Below are positions 54,621 to 64,000 of a stretch of DNA of 64,000 bases, piece after piece. The stretch comes from Roseiarcus sp963783175 (GTDB lineage: Bacteria > Pseudomonadota > Alphaproteobacteria > Rhizobiales > Beijerinckiaceae), in NCBI GenBank assembly GCA_963783175.1, contig CAWANG010000035.1, positions 62,001-126,000 on the forward strand, written 5' to 3'. A program made the translations under genes and the position numbers. The notes under the pieces are model-generated. The model ran no database searches. It was not told where the DNA came from and saw nothing but the letters and a program-made list of their open reading frames with translations. Within the stretch, counting starts at the first letter, position 1; the number at the start of each line of letters is the position of its first letter.

Positions 54621-57492
54621 TCAGAAGTCGATTTCGAGCCGGCTCCAGTTCCTGGTCGTGATGACGTCGGCCCGGATGTCGCACGGACGGCCGTCCGCCC
54701 GGGCGTGCTTCGCCCCCGGATAGCGCACGAGGATTCGCTCGGGCGCCGGACCTGTAAGGGAAAGGTCGACCGTCACGCGGCGTCGCTCCCGCCGCGCCCC
54801 TCAGATTGGCGACGCCGAAGGCCGTCGGGAGGTCGTTGAGCGTTATGCCCCCGCCGGCCCACCAGCCGTCAGGCGCGGCGCGGAAGAGTTCGAGCATAGG
54901 GCCGTTTTCCCTCAGCAACATGCGCCGGATGGCGCAGGAGAACTCTGCGCCGATCCAGGTGTGGGGCATGTCGCCGATATATTCCGGCGCCCGCATGTCG
55001 GCCCACACGACCTCGGCCCAGCCGCGCCAGCCGCGCGGCCTTCGACATGCGAGCATGACCGAAAGCAGGCGGAAGGCGTCGTCGTATCGTCCCAAAGACA
55101 CGAAAGCGTCGATGTTGCGCAAGTCATAGGGCGAGTAGTTGGCTTTGAAACCAGCCGCAGAAATCTCCCTCACGCGGGCGGCGGCGCGATCGTACGTGGC
55201 CGCGACCAACTCGGGCGGAAGCGCGTCCTCAACTCGGCAGGGTTCGAAGGCGATCGAGGTCGCGGTCGGATCGATGTCGTCGCGGTCTGCGGAGCCCGGG
55301 ATGAGGCCGGTCTTCATCTTCTCGGCGGTCATGCGGATCGAGCGCGTCAGGTTCGCGGCGAACTCACGGCCCATCGCGTTGGCGTGAGCCGCCACGGTCT
55401 TGTCGCCGATTTCGCGCGCCAGATATTCGCAGTTGCGCCACGCGCTCAGAGCAAAATAGTCGTCCCAATAGCTGTACGACGGCTTGCTGTAGCCCTCGTG
55501 GCTGATCGATGGCGCGAGGAGGCCGTGGAAGCGCGTCTCGGGCTTGTGCTCGGCGTCCGTTCGCGCGCAAAGCTCCTCGATGAACCGCGTCGCGCGGACA
55601 ACGGGCTCAAAAATCGCGGCGAGGAAGGCGCGGTCGCGGCTGACGCGATAGACGGCGGCGGCGATTCCCACGAACTCGCCCTGCGCGTCGAACTCGATGT
55701 CGCTGCCGTAGCCCCTGTTCACCGTGCCGTCCACGTTGAGGATCGGCGGAGCCATGCCGTTCTTGTAGATACGCTTCGCGTACCAGACGACATACGCCTT
55801 GGCCTCATTAATGAGGCCTGCCCACAGCAGAGCGAGGGCTTGCGCTGAGCCGTCGCGAATCCAGGTGCGGTCATAGTTGCGGGGACCGGGTTTGAACGCG
55901 TGTTCCGTGGAATTGACGAGGATGAAGGCCGTCTGCGCTTCGACCGTGTCGCTCACTTCCGGGTCGCCGACCGTCATCTTTCGCGGGCCGATCTTCGCCC
56001 GCCAGTCCTGCGCGACGGTCTCGCGCAAGGCGTCGAACGGGGCGGCCCGCGGCTTAACGCCGTCCCGCATCGGCGACGCCACGACGATGGCGAAGCTCGC
56101 GCCTGGCGCGAGGGAGAAGGCGAATTCGCAAGCCGCGCTGAGGAGGCCAGAGTCGGAGCGAAGGCTCGGCGCGGTCTTTCTGGGTCCTTTCTCGATCAGC
56201 CTGACCACATCGCCGTTGTCGAACTCGGCGACGGCGAACCAGTCGGGCTGACGCGAGAACGCAGCGTAGGGCCGGTCGTTGACGCTAAGCTCGCTGCCGT
56301 CAACTGCGATGGAATTGATGGCGGCGTGGCCGCCGTGCTGCCAGTAGGGATCGACCTGCACGGGGCGCACCGCGAGCAAGAGCGCGCCCTTCCGCGCCGC
56401 GGCGCTCCTGTTCGTGACCCGATGCTCCACGACCGCAAGTCCCTCGTGAGCAAGCGCTGTGCTGCGAACCTCAACCTCGCCGGCCGCCCACTCGACGGTC
56501 GGAATGGGCAGCGAGCCGCCGGCAAGGGCATGGCGGATCGAGGCGCTCGCCGGCGCGCCGTGCAGCGTGCGGCCGAGGCGGATGAGGGGGGTGATCTGGG
56601 GGGAGCCGCGCTGCGGTTCGAGATTGCCATATTCGTCGAAAAGCGCCTCCCCGGCCTCATCATATTCGCCGAGCGCAGTCCAGTAGATCTGGCGACCGAG
56701 AAGCGACTGCGGATAAAGGTCGCCACGCCCGGCCGCCGCCGCACGTTCGAGCTGGCCGATCGGCATCCGATCCTTGTTCAGTATGCGGAGCTTGAGCTCG
56801 TTGACAATCGCGCCCTCCGCCGCGCTCGTTTCGTGCACGGTCAAGCGAAAATAGCGGCTCGTGGTCGAACGCCACCAGAAGCTGTCGCTGCCGCCATTGC
56901 CGGTCAGGATGCGGCCGACCTCGCGAAAGCTCTCGCCATCATCGGAGAGGTAAACCGAGAAGTCGGCTCCGTAAGCGGCGCCCCATTCGATGAACGCCCC
57001 GAGCGGAGAGCGCACATAGCCGAAGTCGACCGTGATGCTCTCGCCTTTGGGAAGCTTCACCGGGGCAAAGCCGAGCGCCGCAACCCGGCCCTTTTCCTCC
57101 ACCGACGCCGCGTCGGCGGGACCATAGAGGTTGATCTCGACGATCTCGTTTCCTCGCTCGGCCTGCGGGTCGTCGCAGGTCCAGCGCACGAATCGCGCCT
57201 TGACCGGAGGGAAAGCAAACACGTCCTGACCGCCCTCGCCGTGGCGCGTCCGACAAAGATGGGTCCATCGCTTGCCGTCGAGCGAAGACTTGAATCCGTA
57301 GACCACCGGCGCATCCGGGCCCCAATAGACCTCGAGTCCGGCGAGGGTGGCGGCCTTGCCGAGGTCGATCTTGAGCCACGGCTTTTTCGCCGGCTTCGCC
57401 TTCCAAGTCGTGGCGTAGTGGTCGTCGATCGCGAGATGCGGATCGCCGCTGCTGGCGGTAGCCTTCCACCGATCCTTGCGCGGCGCTTTCAT
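54621..57492 (-). CDS. discoidin-domain glycoside hydrolase, interrupted by one extra base near the 3' end
   Basis: 956 aa if one base is removed from the run at 54797-54800. Two F5/8 type C (discoidin) domains occupy about 5-125 and 130-245 (WLKIDLGKAATLAGLEVYWGP, RFVRWTCDDPQAERGNEIVEINLYG; RSTTSRYFRLTVHETSAAEGAIVNELKL). An (alpha/alpha)6-barrel hydrolase domain follows, with NYDRTWIRDGSAQALALLWAG near 565-585. As sequenced, the frame runs to 54406 in unlike sequence. Removing the base restores VANLRARRERRRVTVDLS and a stop at 54621, leaving a clean gap to the SbmA-like gene. No signal peptide. Probably co-transcribed with the GH94-like gene 59 bp upstream. Confidence 0.78.
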
Positions 57493-57551
57493 CTAGAGCT
57501 CCGTTCGATCGCGCCGCGGGCGCCGAGACCCGCAGATTCATGCCGCCTTCA

Positions 57552-60500
57552 TCACCGCCGCGGCGAGCCGCCACCGGGCCTGCCAGGCCATGCGAGGGTG
57601 AGATCTTTGCGCGACTTTCTGAGGCCTGACGACACGATTCGCTTGCCGAATTCGCGTCGCAACCCGAAGGTATGACGAATGAGCATGTTGGCATAAAGGC
57701 CGGGGCCGCTCGAATACACGCGCCAGCCGCCGTCGACGGCGATCGAGTTCGCTTTGACGCGCGCCCACTCGTCGCTGGCCTGATAGCGGTCGTGGAAGGC
57801 GGCGTCGCTGCTGCTGAAATAAGCATTGCGCTGCCTCAGCAAAGCGTGCGGAAGCTCATCCGTGACGGCGATCGGGTTGGCGACCAACAGCGCCTCCCAC
57901 AGCGCGGCGAATTCGTCCATGTCGCTCACTGCCTCGCCGTAGCGCAGATGCGAATGCGTATACATGAGCCCGATTTCGCGGCCGAAGAACGCAGCCGATT
58001 CCGCACGCTGAAAGAACGTCTCGGGTCCGCCGTGGTAGGCGATCGGCTTGTCCATGAGGCGCGCGCCATCGGAAAACAGCAGATGCTCGCGGATCAGCCC
58101 GAGATGGCGGCGCGCCTGCGTTTTGGTGAAGATCCCGCCGATGATGCCCTGCGTCATCGGCAGCAGCGAGAAGGAGAGACCCGTCTGCTCGTCGCTCGGA
58201 TGAAGCAAGAGCTCGGGCGGGCTGCCTTCGGGTTTGAACACGCCGTAGCCCGCAACGACGCCGTCGCGAATCAGAAAACGATTGAAGTCCATGCGCATCG
58301 CCGCGGCGAGGGCGTCGAGTTCCCTGGCGCTCTTGGCCCGACGTCCGGCGTGGCGCAGGATTGCGGCGTAGCGGCGTAGCTGCTCGTAGAGGAGCGCGAC
58401 GGTCCAGCTGCTCGACCATCCAATCGCGCTTCGCCGGATCGACGGGTTGCAGCGAATCGTTCCAATCGCCGTTGCCATACCGTATCAGGCTGGTGCCGGG
58501 AATGAAGCGGGCGCGCACCGTCTCGATCAGCTTGTCGATGTGGCCTGTCAGCGGGTCGGCGTGCGCAGTCTTCTCGAAATTGTCCTCGCGGCGCCACGCG
58601 ATCGTCTCATCGAGGACAGCAAAATCGCCGGTAGCTTCGATATAGTCGCAGAGCGCCTTAAGCGGCCAGACGATGATGTCGCCGGCCGACTCCTTGCTCT
58701 GAATGGCGGAATAGGGTTCGAGCATGAACCACTGCGGCCAGTCGCCGCTGTCCGCGTATTGCTGAGCGAAGATAATGCGTAGGATTTCCTTCACCGGCTC
58801 GTCATGCTCGAGGGTCAGCAACAGTTCGATCGATCCCTGGCAGACGTCGCGCGTACCCCAGGCACCGCCGGTATATTGTTCGAGACCGTGAGGCGCGGTG
58901 AGATGGATCATGCCGTCGTGGGCGAGCCAGGGGAGGATCGTATCCACGGCGAGCGCGTCGGCGGAATTCTTGGCGCTCTTCACGCGAATGCCGCGGGTGA
59001 GATTGCGCCAGAAGCGGTCGGCGGGCTTGAGCATCTGAGCTTCGTCGACAGGCCTTGCGTATTTCGCGGCCCAAGCCATCGCCTGCTTCGCGTCGATCAT
59101 CGAGCCGATTACCGCGAACGCGAATTCGCTGGTCGGACGCGTTCGGATCGCGGCGTAAGCGCCGCTGCGTCGCTTTCCGTCGGCGTAGAGCAGTTCGTCG
59201 CCGCCCATCGCCTCGATGCGCCCAGGCGTGCTTGTCACCAAGTGATAAACGGCCGCTGGATATTGCTGACCCCAGCGATCATCGGGATCAGGCCGGAAGT
59301 TGAAGCGCTTTCCCCCTGCGTCGATCTCAACTCGACCGTGATGGGCGAATTCCTGTTCGCCGAGGACGAGATGGCCGTAAACGAGGAAGCGGCATTTTGC
59401 GCCTTCAACGGTCACCCGCCATTGCATTGCGGGTTCGTCGCCGGAAACGGTCGCGGAAATGGTGACGGTCCGCTCGCCGACCCGATAGACCCAGCGGCAA
59501 TCGCTCAAGCCCATCTCGAAGGCGGAGGGAACGGTCAAAAGCCGCCATCCATCCTCCGTTTCCATGAGCATCCTGAGCCCGCTGGCGCGGGTGATGTTGT
59601 AGGGATCGCGCGAGACGGAAAAGAGCTTGTGGAACGACGTGTTGCCGATGGTGAGCTGGGCGCCGAACACGCCGTGCATCCATGCGGTCGCGCACAAGAT
59701 TGCGTCGTCCGGCAGCATCTCCTCGCCGCTGCGCGCGAGCGCCCCGTGGCGGCGCGCAACCACACGCTCCTTGTCGCGCAGGACGATGTGACGGCTATGC
59801 GTTCGCCCCGGCGTGAAGAGAGACAGAAGTTGGCCGTCGACCCGTTCGACGTGGATGCGCTTTCGGTAGCGCGCCCGGATCGCTTTCTCGTCGAGCGCCT
59901 CGGCGACGGCAGGCGGCGCATCCTGAACCAGAGAGCGCGGCGGAACCGAAAGGGCGAGTTCGCGCGGCGCCCAATCCTCGCCGGCGCGCTCGACGGCTTC
60001 GATCAGGCTGAGGTCGGCGTCGCTCGACGCCGCGGGATGATCGGGCGCGAAGACGCCAAAAAACGTCCGCGACGTCGCTGCGCCAGCCGCAAGCGACGCA
60101 GCCTTCGACTGCAGGGCGGCGCATGCCGTCTCAAACTGAAGCCGCTTCGAAGGCAGGGCCGTCCCAAACCCGCAGCCGAACTGATCCGCGTCACGGTAGC
60201 CTGGTCCCATCAGGTCGCGATAATCGGTCGCGAAGCCGGCGGCGCCTTCCAGGCAGCCATGCGCAGTCCAGGGATATGTTCCCCCTTGCGAAAGGTTCTG
60301 CCGGCTCATGAGAACATGGCTCAGGCGCGGATGCGCGGCGACATGGTGATCCATATACTGACTGGCGTAGGCCTCGTTGTTCATCAGGAAGCCCTGGTCT
60401 CCGAGCCCGAGATCCTGGATGAAAACGGCGTCGCAGGAGAGCTCGCTCTCGCGCCGGTTGACAATATCGAGCCGCCAGAACCAGGCGTTCGAGTTCGGGT

Positions 60501-60843
60501 GCAGCCAGAGGGTGACCCGATGGCTGACGGCGCGATGCTCCCCCTCCCAGACAAAGCGGTCATCTGAGCCGCCGATGCGGAGCCCCGCCTCGGGACCGAT
60601 CACCGGCACGATTGCCGGCTCGGACCCGCCGACGCGCAGGAAAAGGCGCCCCATGCCGCTGGCGATGGGCGAGCCGAGCACCTGATTGATCATGATCCGG
60701 CGCTTCGGCTCGACATGCTCGATGGCGAAGATCGCGCCGCTTGGCAGAAGAGAGATGGAGAGCCCGGCGCTATTGGCGATCTGCACGAGGCCGAGATCGT
60801 CTCGCCGCGGCGTCGTCAGGCACTCTGTTGAAGACTTCGACAT
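57552..60843 (-). CDS. GH94-like (GH36-type) glycoside phosphorylase/hydrolase, interrupted by one extra base
   Basis: 1096 aa after removing one base near 58410. The N-terminal beta-sandwich (about 1-300) includes QDLGLGDQGFLMNNEAYASQYMDHH and SRQNLSQGGTYPWTAHGCLEG. The catalytic barrel carries GGAWGTRDVCQG and the GH94-type acid region GNGDWNDSLQPVDP. As sequenced, the frame breaks right after KRDWMVE; the next frame continues SWTVALLYEQLRRYA and to the C terminus. Members phosphorolyse or hydrolyse beta-linked glucosides; the exact linkage is unknown. It starts at 60843. Confidence 0.8.
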
Positions 60844-60866
60844 TGCCTATTCCTTGAACGGCCTTG

Positions 60867-62048
60867 TCACTCCGGCAAAGCCAACAGCCTCTTTATCCAC
60901 CCCGCAAACCTGGCGCCGAGCGAGTTCAGGACAAGTCGCGGAAGATTGATCGGTTTCGACTCGCCCTTGCTTGATCGACCAGTCAGATGGTCTTCGAGGT
61001 TGCGCGAGAACTCGGCGATCATTCGGCCGGCGAGATTTCGCACCAGACTAGGGCGCCCGAATTGGGCGAGCGCGCCTTTGAGGGCGTAGCCGACCGCGAG
61101 CTCGACGCGGGCGGTCCCCGGCTCCTCGCCGCCGACAACGCGATAGCGAATTTCGCCTTGCATGGTCGAGCGCTCGCCGGCGTCGGCGCCCGCTCCCAGG
61201 ATTCGACCGGCAAGTTTTTCTTCATCCCGTTCGATCAGGGCGGTCCCACGAAAGACCGGAGAGATCGGCCCAAATCTGATGCGAATGCCGCCCTCGACCC
61301 GGTTCGGCGTCGGCTCGCCGTCGACCATTGCTCCGGGAATGCAATCCGCGATCTCGCGGATACGGGCAAACGCGGCAAACACCTCCGCCGGAGGGCGGCG
61401 AATAGTGAAGCTCTGCTCGAAACTGTCTGTCGGCCTGAACGGCGCGGCGACATTCGCGGCCGGCGGGGCAATCCGCGGGGCCGCGGTCTTCGGCTGCGCG
61501 TTCGCCACTGCGAGGCCGGATCCGATCCGCGCCCCGATCGGACCCAAGCCGCGCTGAGGGTTAGCGACGATCGCGGCGATCCCGCGCTCGCGTCGGGCGG
61601 CGATGACGCTTCGGACCGCCTGGACGATGCCGACATAGCCGGTGCAGCGGCACAGATTGCCGCTGAGGCCCAACCGGATGCGCCGCTCGTCGGGCTCCCG
61701 AAGGCGAAGAACAAGATCGCGGGCGGAGACCAGCATTCCCGGCGTGCAGAATCCGCACTGCAACGCGTGCTCGCGGTTGAAGGCGGCGCGCAGCTCGATC
61801 GCGATCTCGTCGCCATTGAGGCCCTCGATCGTGGTCACGTCGGCGTCGCCGCAGACGGCGGCAAAGGTGATGCACGAGCGGACCGGCTCGCCGTCGACGA
61901 GAAGGGTGCAGGCGCCGCAAATCCCATGCTCACAGCCAAGATGCGTGCCCGTGAGATTGAGCGCCTCGCGCAGGAAGTCAGCGAGATGCAGACGAGGCTC
62001 GACCTCAGCCGAAACGGCGTAGCCGTTGACGCTGAGCGAGAGGGTCAT
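60867..62048 (-). CDS. 2Fe-2S subunit of a molybdenum hydroxylase fused to a CoxG-like SRPBCC domain
   Basis: 393 aa. The N-terminal CoxS-type ferredoxin part (about 1-160) has LGCEHGICGACTLLVDGEPVRSC and the second cluster CGFCTPGMLVSA...GNLCRCTGYVGIVQAV. After a Pro/Ala linker (about 165-200), a CoxG/SRPBCC domain (about 205-350: FEQSFTIRRPPAEVFAAFARIREIADCIPGAMVDG, ARVELAVGYALKGALAQFGRPSLVRNLAGRM) is fused. CoxG is normally a separate protein. The ATG at 62048 follows CAGGAGCCGACG. Electrons pass from the molybdenum site through this subunit to FAD. Confidence 0.9.
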   Translation of the reverse strand: MTLSLSVNGYAVSAEVEPRLHLADFLREALNLTGTHLGCEHGICGACTLLVDGEPVRSCITFAAVCGDADVTTIEGLNGDEIAIELRAAFNREHALQCGFCTPGMLVSARDLVLRLREPDERRIRLGLSGNLCRCTGYVGIVQAVRSVIAARRERGIAAIVANPQRGLGPIGARIGSGLAVANAQPKTAAPRIAPPAANVAAPFRPTDSFEQSFTIRRPPAEVFAAFARIREIADCIPGAMVDGEPTPNRVEGGIRIRFGPISPVFRGTALIERDEEKLAGRILGAGADAGERSTMQGEIRYRVVGGEEPGTARVELAVGYALKGALAQFGRPSLVRNLAGRMIAEFSRNLEDHLTGRSSKGESKPINLPRLVLNSLGARFAGWIKRLLALPE

Positions 62049-62068
62049 CGTCGGCTCCTGCGTCGCGA

Positions 62069-62938
62069 TCATGCCGCGTCCTGGACCTTCGCCGGCCCCT
62101 CCCCGCTCGCCTGACCGATCGCGCGCCGCAGGACCGTGACATGCACGTGACGGTCGACGGGGTCGCTCATCCCGGCCACGGCGAGTAAAGCGTCGGCGGC
62201 CGGCGCGTCGAAGCGCGCAGCGAACCAAGGGCCGATGGCGCCGCCGAACAGGATGCGCGCATCCTCGATCACGACTGGCGCCGCCTCGACAGCGCCGATC
62301 ACGGCGCGTCCCCAGCCTCCCTCCGGATCGATCACGACCGCGCCGATCGCCTCGGCGAATTCCCCGACCTTGCGGCAATGCTTGACATAGCCCCATCGCG
62401 CCGACGGCGGCAGCGCGGGCACGCGGATCGCCGTCACGAGCTCGTCGGCGGCCAGCGCCACGTCGAACGGGCCGAGAACGAATTCGCCAATCGCGATGCG
62501 CCGGTTGCTTCGGGCGCGCGAGGCGATTTCGACTTCCGCCCCCAGGGCTGACAGCGCCGTAACCCAGTCCGCCGCCGGGTCGGCGTGGGCGAGGCTCCCC
62601 CCGACCGTGCCGCGGTTGCGCACCGCCCGGTAGGCGATGCCGGAGGCGACGCGGGCCATCATGCCGTTCGCGACATCGGCGATCCGGCCGTCCTCGATAT
62701 CGGCGTGGGTCACGCAGGCGCCGATGACGAGCGCGCCGTCCGCCCGGTCGATGCGCCGCAGTTCCGGGACGCCGGAAATGTCGACAATCCGCTCCGGCTC
62801 GACCAGCCGCAGGTTGAGCATCGGGCCGAGCGATTGCCCGCCGGCCATGATCTTTGTCGTGCCCTCGGCGCCGGCGATCGTGGATAGCACGGCGGCGAGG
62901 TCGAGCGGCCTCTCCATGACGAAGCGCGCCGGCTTCAT
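62069..62938 (-). CDS. FAD subunit (CoxM-like) of a molybdenum hydroxylase
   Basis: 289 aa. FAD-binding motifs are KIMAGGQSLGPMLNLRL near 28-44 and NRGTVGGSLAHADPAADWVTAL near 104-125. The CO-dehydrogenase flavoprotein C-terminal domain follows. It is the middle gene of a large-medium-small order, overlapping the large subunit by 4 nt (ATGA). Confidence 0.92.
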   Translation of the reverse strand: MKPARFVMERPLDLAAVLSTIAGAEGTTKIMAGGQSLGPMLNLRLVEPERIVDISGVPELRRIDRADGALVIGACVTHADIEDGRIADVANGMMARVASGIAYRAVRNRGTVGGSLAHADPAADWVTALSALGAEVEIASRARSNRRIAIGEFVLGPFDVALAADELVTAIRVPALPPSARWGYVKHCRKVGEFAEAIGAVVIDPEGGWGRAVIGAVEAAPVVIEDARILFGGAIGPWFAARFDAPAADALLAVAGMSDPVDRHVHVTVLRRAIGQASGEGPAKVQDAA

Positions 62939-64000
62939 ACGGCCGTCTCCCTTTCCGTCGCCATCGAGCGCGCTTCGAGAACAGCTTCGACAATCCGTCG
63001 CGGCGTTATCGGCGAATGGCGGAGCTCCACGCCGAGCGGTCTCAGCGCGTCGTTGACGGCGTTGGCGATCGCGGCGGGCGGGGCGATCGCGCCGCCTTCA
63101 CCGACGCCCTTCGCGCCGAACTGCGTATAGGGCGAGGCCGTCTCCATGTGGACGATGCGCGCCGCTGGCGCCTCGGGCGCGCCGGGCAGAAGGTAATCGG
63201 CGAAGGTCGAGGCTTGCGGCTGCCCGGCGGCGTCGAACAGCATTTCCTCATAGAGCGCGGTGCCTATCCCTTGCGCGAGCCCACCCCATATCTGGCCGTC
63301 GACGATGAGCGGATTGACGAGGACGCCGCCGTCCTCGACCACGACGTAGTCGAGGATCTCGACTTCGCCGAGGTCCGGGTCGATCGCGACCGCGACCGCG
63401 TGGGCGGCGTAACTGAAAACTCCGGTGTCGCGCGCGGGCTTATAGCCGCTGGTAGCTTCGAGGCCGCCGGCGTCGACGTCGGCGGGGAGATCCTGCGGAC
63501 GCCGATACCAGGTCCGCGCTATGGTCGGCAGCGAGACCTCTCCGGATGGACCAAGCACCCGCCCGTTCTCAAACCGCGCATCTTCGGGACGGACCTGGAT
63601 GAGATGGGCGCCGATCCGCGTCGCTCTCTTGGCAAGCTCGCTGCAGGCGGCGGCAACCGCGCCCCCGGCCATCACCATCGCCCGCGAGCCCCAGGTACCG
63701 GTCGAATAGGGGGTCATCGCGGTATCGCCCAACACCACCCGGATGCGCGCCACGGGAACGCCGAGGATTTCGTGCGCGACTTGGGAGAGCGTCGTTTCGA
63801 GACCCTGCCCGTGCGAATGGAGGCCGACCCGCAGCTCGAGCCCGCCGTCCGGCGTCAGTCGCGCGCTCGCCTGCTCACGTCCGGGCACCATGGGGATGCC
63901 CCAGCCGGCATAGACCGACGTGCCATGCGCCGACTGCTCGCAATAGATCGCCATGCCGAGCCCGATGCGGCGCCCATCCTGCTCGCCTTTTTTCTGGCGG
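62935..64000 (-). CDS. large molybdopterin subunit (CoxL/xanthine-dehydrogenase family), cut by the window end
   Basis: C-terminal part only, about 354 aa in the window, 5' end missing. It contains REQASARLTPDGGLELRVGLHSHGQGLETTLSQVAHE, GTWGSRAMVMAGGAV, EILDYVVVEDGGVLVNPLIVDGQIWGGLAQGIG and the catalytic Glu region FGAKGVGEGGAIAPPAAIANAV. The N-terminal active-site loop that separates true CO dehydrogenase (AYRCSFR) from other hydroxylases is outside the window, so the substrate is open. Confidence 0.9.
   Translation of the reverse strand, partial: RQKKGEQDGRRIGLGMAIYCEQSAHGTSVYAGWGIPMVPGREQASARLTPDGGLELRVGLHSHGQGLETTLSQVAHEILGVPVARIRVVLGDTAMTPYSTGTWGSRAMVMAGGAVAAACSELAKRATRIGAHLIQVRPEDARFENGRVLGPSGEVSLPTIARTWYRRPQDLPADVDAGGLEATSGYKPARDTGVFSYAAHAVAVAIDPDLGEVEILDYVVVEDGGVLVNPLIVDGQIWGGLAQGIGTALYEEMLFDAAGQPQASTFADYLLPGAPEAPAARIVHMETASPYTQFGAKGVGEGGAIAPPAAIANAVNDALRPLGVELRHSPITPRRIVEAVLEARSMATERETAV

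Overview
The window is GC-rich alphaproteobacterial DNA. RpoH, RluD, Rpe, a fused CysNC, YqaA and DsbB, together with a complete aerobic benzoyl-CoA (box) pathway and serine-glyoxylate aminotransferase, point to a metabolically versatile member of the Hyphomicrobiales, possibly Beijerinckiaceae/Methylocystaceae-like. That placement rests on gene content and protein style only, and the genus cannot be fixed.

Layout. 1-1.98 kb is the edge of an integrated element: a decayed vsr and a P4-type integrase abutting tRNA-Leu(CAA). 2.1-3.4 kb holds yqaA and dsbB. 3.7-7.3 kb is a minus-strand operon, membrane-fusion protein > NfrB-like glycosyltransferase > WecB, probably for a ManNAc-type surface glycan. 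8-16.5 kb is housekeeping: a DUF2125-like exported protein, rpoH, rluD-family, a homocysteine methyltransferase-like gene, rpe and cysD-cysNC. 17-21.5 kb has two unrecognised proteins, one made of six beta-rich modules plus a C-terminal domain and one propeller-like. Each is preceded by a copy of an intergenic element with a 21-bp tandem array; a third copy precedes the glycan operon. 21.6-28.9 kb is the box pathway (boxC-boxA-boxB, divergent boxR and bcl) with TGCA-type operators. 29-36.3 kb carries PPK2, dgoK-dgoA, a polyphosphate-glucokinase-like ROK protein, a Gnd-type dehydrogenase, a GH63-like glucosidase and a GreA-type protein. 36.8-41.9 kb has serine-glyoxylate aminotransferase divergent from a YdiJ-type FAD/Fe-S dehydrogenase, then an RraA-family protein. 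42.1-42.8 kb has a small conserved-looking ORF and a dCMP-deaminase-like protein. 42.8-50.2 kb is an eight-gene catabolic cassette (ABC importer, FAD oxidoreductase, class III CoA-transferase, enoyl-CoA hydratase, ferredoxin, DapA-like aldolase) of unknown substrate. 50.4-60.8 kb carries GH3, a SbmA/YddA-like ABC protein with a degenerate nucleotide-binding domain, a discoidin-containing glycoside hydrolase and a GH94-like protein. 60.9-64 kb is a molybdenum hydroxylase (large subunit cut by the window end, FAD subunit, 2Fe-2S subunit fused to a CoxG-like domain).

Functional logic. Benzoate is activated by Bcl, epoxidised by BoxAB and ring-cleaved by BoxC under BoxR. Glycan hydrolases without signal peptides plus glucokinase and Gnd suggest intracellular glucan turnover into the pentose-phosphate route. 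The importer cassette probably takes up and activates an organic acid through CoA chemistry.

Quality note. Seven genes are each interrupted by what looks like exactly one extra base, and an eighth (the GreA-type gene) runs past its normal end for the same apparent reason. Removing one base restores family-typical lengths: CysD 302 aa, DgoA 205 aa, GreA-type 158 aa. This looks more like insertion-type sequencing error than gene decay, so those genes are annotated as whole loci.
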